8,640 nucleotides of DNA from Opitutaceae bacterium (lineage in GTDB: Bacteria; Verrucomicrobiota; Verrucomicrobiia; Opitutales; Opitutaceae): the NCBI GenBank assembly GCA_016763045.1, contig JAESUN010000153.1, positions 1 through 8,640 on the forward strand, given 5' to 3'. Numbering within the stretch: position 1 is the stretch's first letter; every line of letters begins with the position of its first letter. The notes under the pieces were generated by a model. The model searched no databases and was not told the DNA's origin. It worked only from the letters and a program-made list of their open reading frames with translations. The translations under genes were made by a program, and so were the position numbers. This document shows, piece after piece, positions 6,058 to 8,640 of this stretch.

Positions 6058-7236
6058 CTACCAATCACCGACAGCACCATCAGGATAAAAAGTCCGCTTT
6101 AAAACCTCCTGCTTGAAAGGGTGCTTTGCGACTTCAGCCTCATTAATCTCAATACCTAGACCCGGGCGTGTATTCGGTCGTACGATTCGACCCTTTTTCT
6201 CCAGAGTAAATCCCTCGGAAACAACATCATCTCTCCAGGGCACATCATTACTAACAGACTCGCAAATAATATAAGATGGGGTCGCAAAACCAAACTCTAG
6301 AGAAGCCGCCGTACTCACCGGCCCCTGGGGATTGTGAGGTGCCATCGAAACCCTGTATGGCTCAGCCATTGCAGCGATACGACGTGCTTCACTCAGACCA
6401 CCACAGTGGGTGATATCCGGTTGAATCACACTACAGGCTCGTTTTTCCAATAACTCACGAAAAGCATGTTGAGTGATTAAACGCTCTCCCGTTGCGACTG
6501 GCGTCGTCACCGCCCTTTGGATAGCGGCAATATCATCCAACGTCTCCGGCCAACACGGTTCTTCAAAAAAGTACAATCCATACGGATCCAAGGCTTTCGC
6601 AAAACGCATGCCCATTCGTGGAGAACACCGAGCATGGCAATCCACCATAATATCGATATCCGGGCCCACCGCATCTCTCATGGCTGCGACGCAAGCCTCT
6701 GCATATTGAACAGGTCTCATCCCCTCTATCGGCATCGTCTCCGGCACCGCCATTGTTTTAAAAGCCGTAAATCTATCCTCAACCGCCTCTATCGCCAATT
6801 CCGCAAAACGCTTTGCATCCGAAGGCGATGTTTCATAGAAATCCTCCATCTTACCACCGCCTAAATGAGAATAAGTGCGGATGTAATCTCTCACGCGGCC
6901 ACCCCATAATTCATGACAAGGAACTCCGTGTACCTTCCCTACGATATCCCAAAGAGCGATGTCGATTCCACTGATCGCAGTACTCCGCACGATCCCATTC
7001 CCATGCCAGAAATGCTGGCGATACATCATCTGCCAAAGATGCTCAATTCTTCGTGGATCTTCTCCAATCAAAAGCTGGGAAATATCCTCAATCGCACCGA
7101 CAACAGAACGGGTATGCCATTCAAGCGTCGCTTCACCCCAGCCATAGAGGCCCGGTTGATCCGTCAACACTTTGACAAAGATCCAATTCCGCATCCGCGC
7201 GTTACAAATATGGGTTTCTATTGCGGTTATTTTCAT
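6058..7236 (-). CDS. Enolase-superfamily sugar-acid dehydratase (D-galactonate dehydratase-like)
   Basis: This 392-aa mandelate racemase/muconate lactonizing enzyme-type protein has the usual capping domain (MKITAIETH, then [14 protein letters not shown] at 32-45) and barrel. Predicted Mg2+ ligands are Asp199 (VDCHAR), Glu225 (EEP) and Glu251 (GER); catalytic residues are His201, His301 (APHNPQGP) and Glu326. From memory of E. coli DgoD (Asp183, Glu209, Glu235, His185, His285, Glu310), every position is shifted by exactly 16, so the active-site layout matches the galactonate dehydratase group. The expected chemistry is beta-elimination of water from an aldonic acid to a 2-keto-3-deoxy acid. 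The EEPCWPE loop and the rest of the substrate pocket may differ, so galactonate itself is not proven. No KDG(al) kinase or aldolase lies in the window. The gene starts 42 nt after the upstream oxidoreductase stop. Confidence 0.87.
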   Translation of the reverse strand: MKITAIETHICNARMRNWIFVKVLTDQPGLYGWGEATLEWHTRSVVGAIEDISQLLIGEDPRRIEHLWQMMYRQHFWHGNGIVRSTAISGIDIALWDIVGKVHGVPCHELWGGRVRDYIRTYSHLGGGKMEDFYETSPSDAKRFAELAIEAVEDRFTAFKTMAVPETMPIEGMRPVQYAEACVAAMRDAVGPDIDIMVDCHARCSPRMGMRFAKALDPYGLYFFEEPCWPETLDDIAAIQRAVTTPVATGERLITQHAFRELLEKRACSVIQPDITHCGGLSEARRIAAMAEPYRVSMAPHNPQGPVSTAASLEFGFATPSYIICESVSNDVPWRDDVVSEGFTLEKKGRIVRPNTRPGLGIEINEAEVAKHPFKQEVLKRTFYPDGAVGDW

Positions 7237-7278
7237 AGGAAACTTCTATTGTTCACTTTGGTTTCTCAGCTCTGTCCG

Positions 7279-8517
7279 TTAAAATACGTACTGTGGAATT
7301 TTCAGCCACTCTCCATCCTTCAAAGCAGATTGATGAGCGACGATACCGGCAACTGACAGATTGAGCGCCATATCAATCGCAATAAGTGGCTTACGATTCT
7401 CTAGTATCGCTGTGACAAATTCATCCATCAGGCGTCCGTGAGACCCTCCATGGCCACCAACCTCCACCCCGGGAGGAAGTCCGGGACGACTCTGATTCGG
7501 GAGATTCTCCTCAAGGCCTTCGTACTCTCCATAAAAAGACCCTCTCTGCCCACGGATCCGACCCTTTTCACCATGATCACCTGGAGTATCCCAACTAACG
7601 GCCATCCGAGACATGCCTCCTTCACTTGTCCGAAAGAGCGCTATCTCCGAACCGAACGGGTTTTTGTACCGATTGTTTTCGGGTTGGAACTGTTTTGCCG
7701 AACTCGGCATACCGAGGCAGGAAACTTCAGTAAAGCTATGGCCTGTCACGGCAATGTAATAAGCGTTGGAATGCGTCGGATAAAACTGAGGAGGCAGACC
7801 AATTCTCCAACCTTTGTATGATGGAATCGCCTCATCGCCGAAATAGTGGTAGTATTCGCCTTCAGAATACACTATTTTCCCCATTCCTCCTGCATTGTAA
7901 ATTTGACGCATTGCCCATAAATCTGCGTGAAACATCGATGTTTCAAACAACATGTATTTAAGACCTGTTCTCTTAACCGTTTCATACAGCTTATCCGCGT
8001 CTTCCAATGAAGCATAAACCGCTGGAACCGCGGAGGCAACATGCTTGCCATGTTCTAGACTCATAATTGCATGCCGGGCATGGCTTGGAGCATCTGTTGC
8101 CAAAAACACCGCCTCAATCGTATCATCCTTAACCATCTCCTCCAACGAAGGATAGGTCTTTTCGCACCGAGCTTCTACCGCCATTTCAGCACAACGCTCT
8201 GGAATAAGATCACTGACCGCCACTACCTCGACATTTGGATGGTCCTGAAACCCAAAACGAACCCCGAATTTGCACAACCCATGCCCAACTAAACCTACCC
8301 GTATTTTACGATCAGATACGGAAACCCACTCATTTGCAGAGTCCAAAGTTTCTGCCGTTTCCTCAAACCCTTGAATCACCTTTTTCTTTTCATCCGCCGA
8401 ATACCCTATTTTCTGCATCCCGAGAGCAACTGAACCAATTGCCACCGAGCCCAAAAAAGCTCGACGAGAGACAGAGTCAGAAGAGAGATTATGATCTGTA
8501 TTTTTTTTTGTTTTCAT
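7279..8517 (-). CDS. Tat-exported Gfo/Idh/MocA-family protein
   Basis: This 412-aa protein starts with a twin-arginine signal: SRRAFLGSV (17-25), then a mild hydrophobic stretch to about residue 33, with likely cleavage after GYSA near 41. It should act folded, with its cofactor, outside the cytoplasmic membrane. The Rossmann motif is RVGLVGHG (73-80). The C-terminal domain has SEGEYYHYF (218-226), FYPTHSNAY (245-253), SWDTPGDHG (308-316) and GGHGGSHGRLMDEF (354-367). The usual EKP motif is replaced by ASAVPAV (161-167), so it is a distant GH109-like or non-canonical member, not a standard inositol/glucose-fructose oxidoreductase. It shares its layout with the other MocA protein at 1402-2496. 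An A9 run lies 7 nt after the first base of the start codon. No Shine-Dalgarno is evident. It starts 32 nt after the stop of a membrane protein gene. Confidence 0.87.
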   Translation of the reverse strand: MKTKKNTDHNLSSDSVSRRAFLGSVAIGSVALGMQKIGYSADEKKKVIQGFEETAETLDSANEWVSVSDRKIRVGLVGHGLCKFGVRFGFQDHPNVEVVAVSDLIPERCAEMAVEARCEKTYPSLEEMVKDDTIEAVFLATDAPSHARHAIMSLEHGKHVASAVPAVYASLEDADKLYETVKRTGLKYMLFETSMFHADLWAMRQIYNAGGMGKIVYSEGEYYHYFGDEAIPSYKGWRIGLPPQFYPTHSNAYYIAVTGHSFTEVSCLGMPSSAKQFQPENNRYKNPFGSEIALFRTSEGGMSRMAVSWDTPGDHGEKGRIRGQRGSFYGEYEGLEENLPNQSRPGLPPGVEVGGHGGSHGRLMDEFVTAILENRKPLIAIDMALNLSVAGIVAHQSALKDGEWLKIPQYVF

Positions 8518-8549
8518 AGTTCGTAAGATTTAAGTATTCGGTGCGATCA

Positions 8550-8639
8550 CTAGTTCAGAAAAAGGCCTGAAAACCCAATATAGCAGGCAATCAGACAACC
8601 CGCTCCAAAAACATACCAAAGTAATAAATTGCGGTACCA
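8550..8639 (-). CDS. C-terminal fragment of a membrane protein, possibly a transporter
   Basis: On the minus strand one frame is open from the window edge to TAG at 8550-8552. It gives the last 29 residues, WYRNLLLWYVFGAGCLIACY then IGFSGLFLN. This is one hydrophobic transmembrane helix after a WYRN juxtamembrane turn, as at the end of many multi-pass transporters such as sodium:solute symporters. It lies 32 nt upstream of the Tat-exported oxidoreductase in the same direction, where a catabolic operon often encodes its uptake system. The fragment is too short to name a family, and another frame (LVPQFITLVCFW...) is also open, so the call rests on hydrophobicity and position. Confidence 0.45.
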   Translation of the reverse strand, partial: WYRNLLLWYVFGAGCLIACYIGFSGLFLN

Positions 8640-8640
8640 A

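Noticed and set aside
4236..7821. Further + strand open frames opposite the SDR, aminotransferase, dehydratase and Tat-protein genes
   Set aside because: Same reasoning: low-complexity, Arg/His/Ser-rich translations with no family features, against intact genes on the other strand.
1..8640. CRISPR arrays, tRNA or rRNA genes, transposases or phage genes
   Set aside because: No spaced direct repeats, tRNA-like cloverleafs, insertion-sequence ends or mobile-element proteins were seen on either strand.

Overview
The window (about 48% GC by eye) looks like chromosomal DNA of a heterotrophic bacterium, most likely Verrucomicrobiota (Opitutae/Puniceicoccales-like) or a related PVC lineage. This is an inference from gene content: a Tat-exported Gfo/Idh/MocA protein, a GH109-like relative, a neutral-ceramidase-like hydrolase and a DgoD-like dehydratase are typical of the large catabolic gene sets in that group. 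No rRNA or other phylogenetic marker is present.

The left part (1-1247) is on the + strand. It holds the C-terminus of a trans-sulfuration-type PLP enzyme and then two small predicted lipoprotein genes (358-548 and 583-1247). Both lipoprotein genes have a good start and hydrophobic signal in one frame, and a lipobox plus mature protein in another, one base out of register. A rho-independent terminator (1270-1303) closes this part, and a short convergent spacer with two further inverted repeats follows (to 1401).

The right part (1402-8640) is one tightly packed minus-strand operon, read right to left. It contains the end of a membrane protein, a Tat-exported Gfo/Idh/MocA protein, a galactonate-dehydratase-like enolase-superfamily enzyme, a class III (GSA-type) aminotransferase, an NAD-type SDR dehydrogenase, a compact ceramidase-like hydrolase and a cytosolic GH109-like Gfo/Idh/MocA protein. 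Intergenic gaps are 15-42 nt, except that the SDR and hydrolase genes overlap. No internal promoter or terminator is obvious, and no regulator is present.

The operon reads as a catabolic module for an amide- or amino-containing sugar or sugar acid: uptake, redox or glycosidic processing outside and inside the membrane, amide hydrolysis, transamination, dehydration and dehydrogenation. The substrate cannot be named from sequence. The enzyme combination and the paired lipoprotein frameshifts are the parts most worth a second look.
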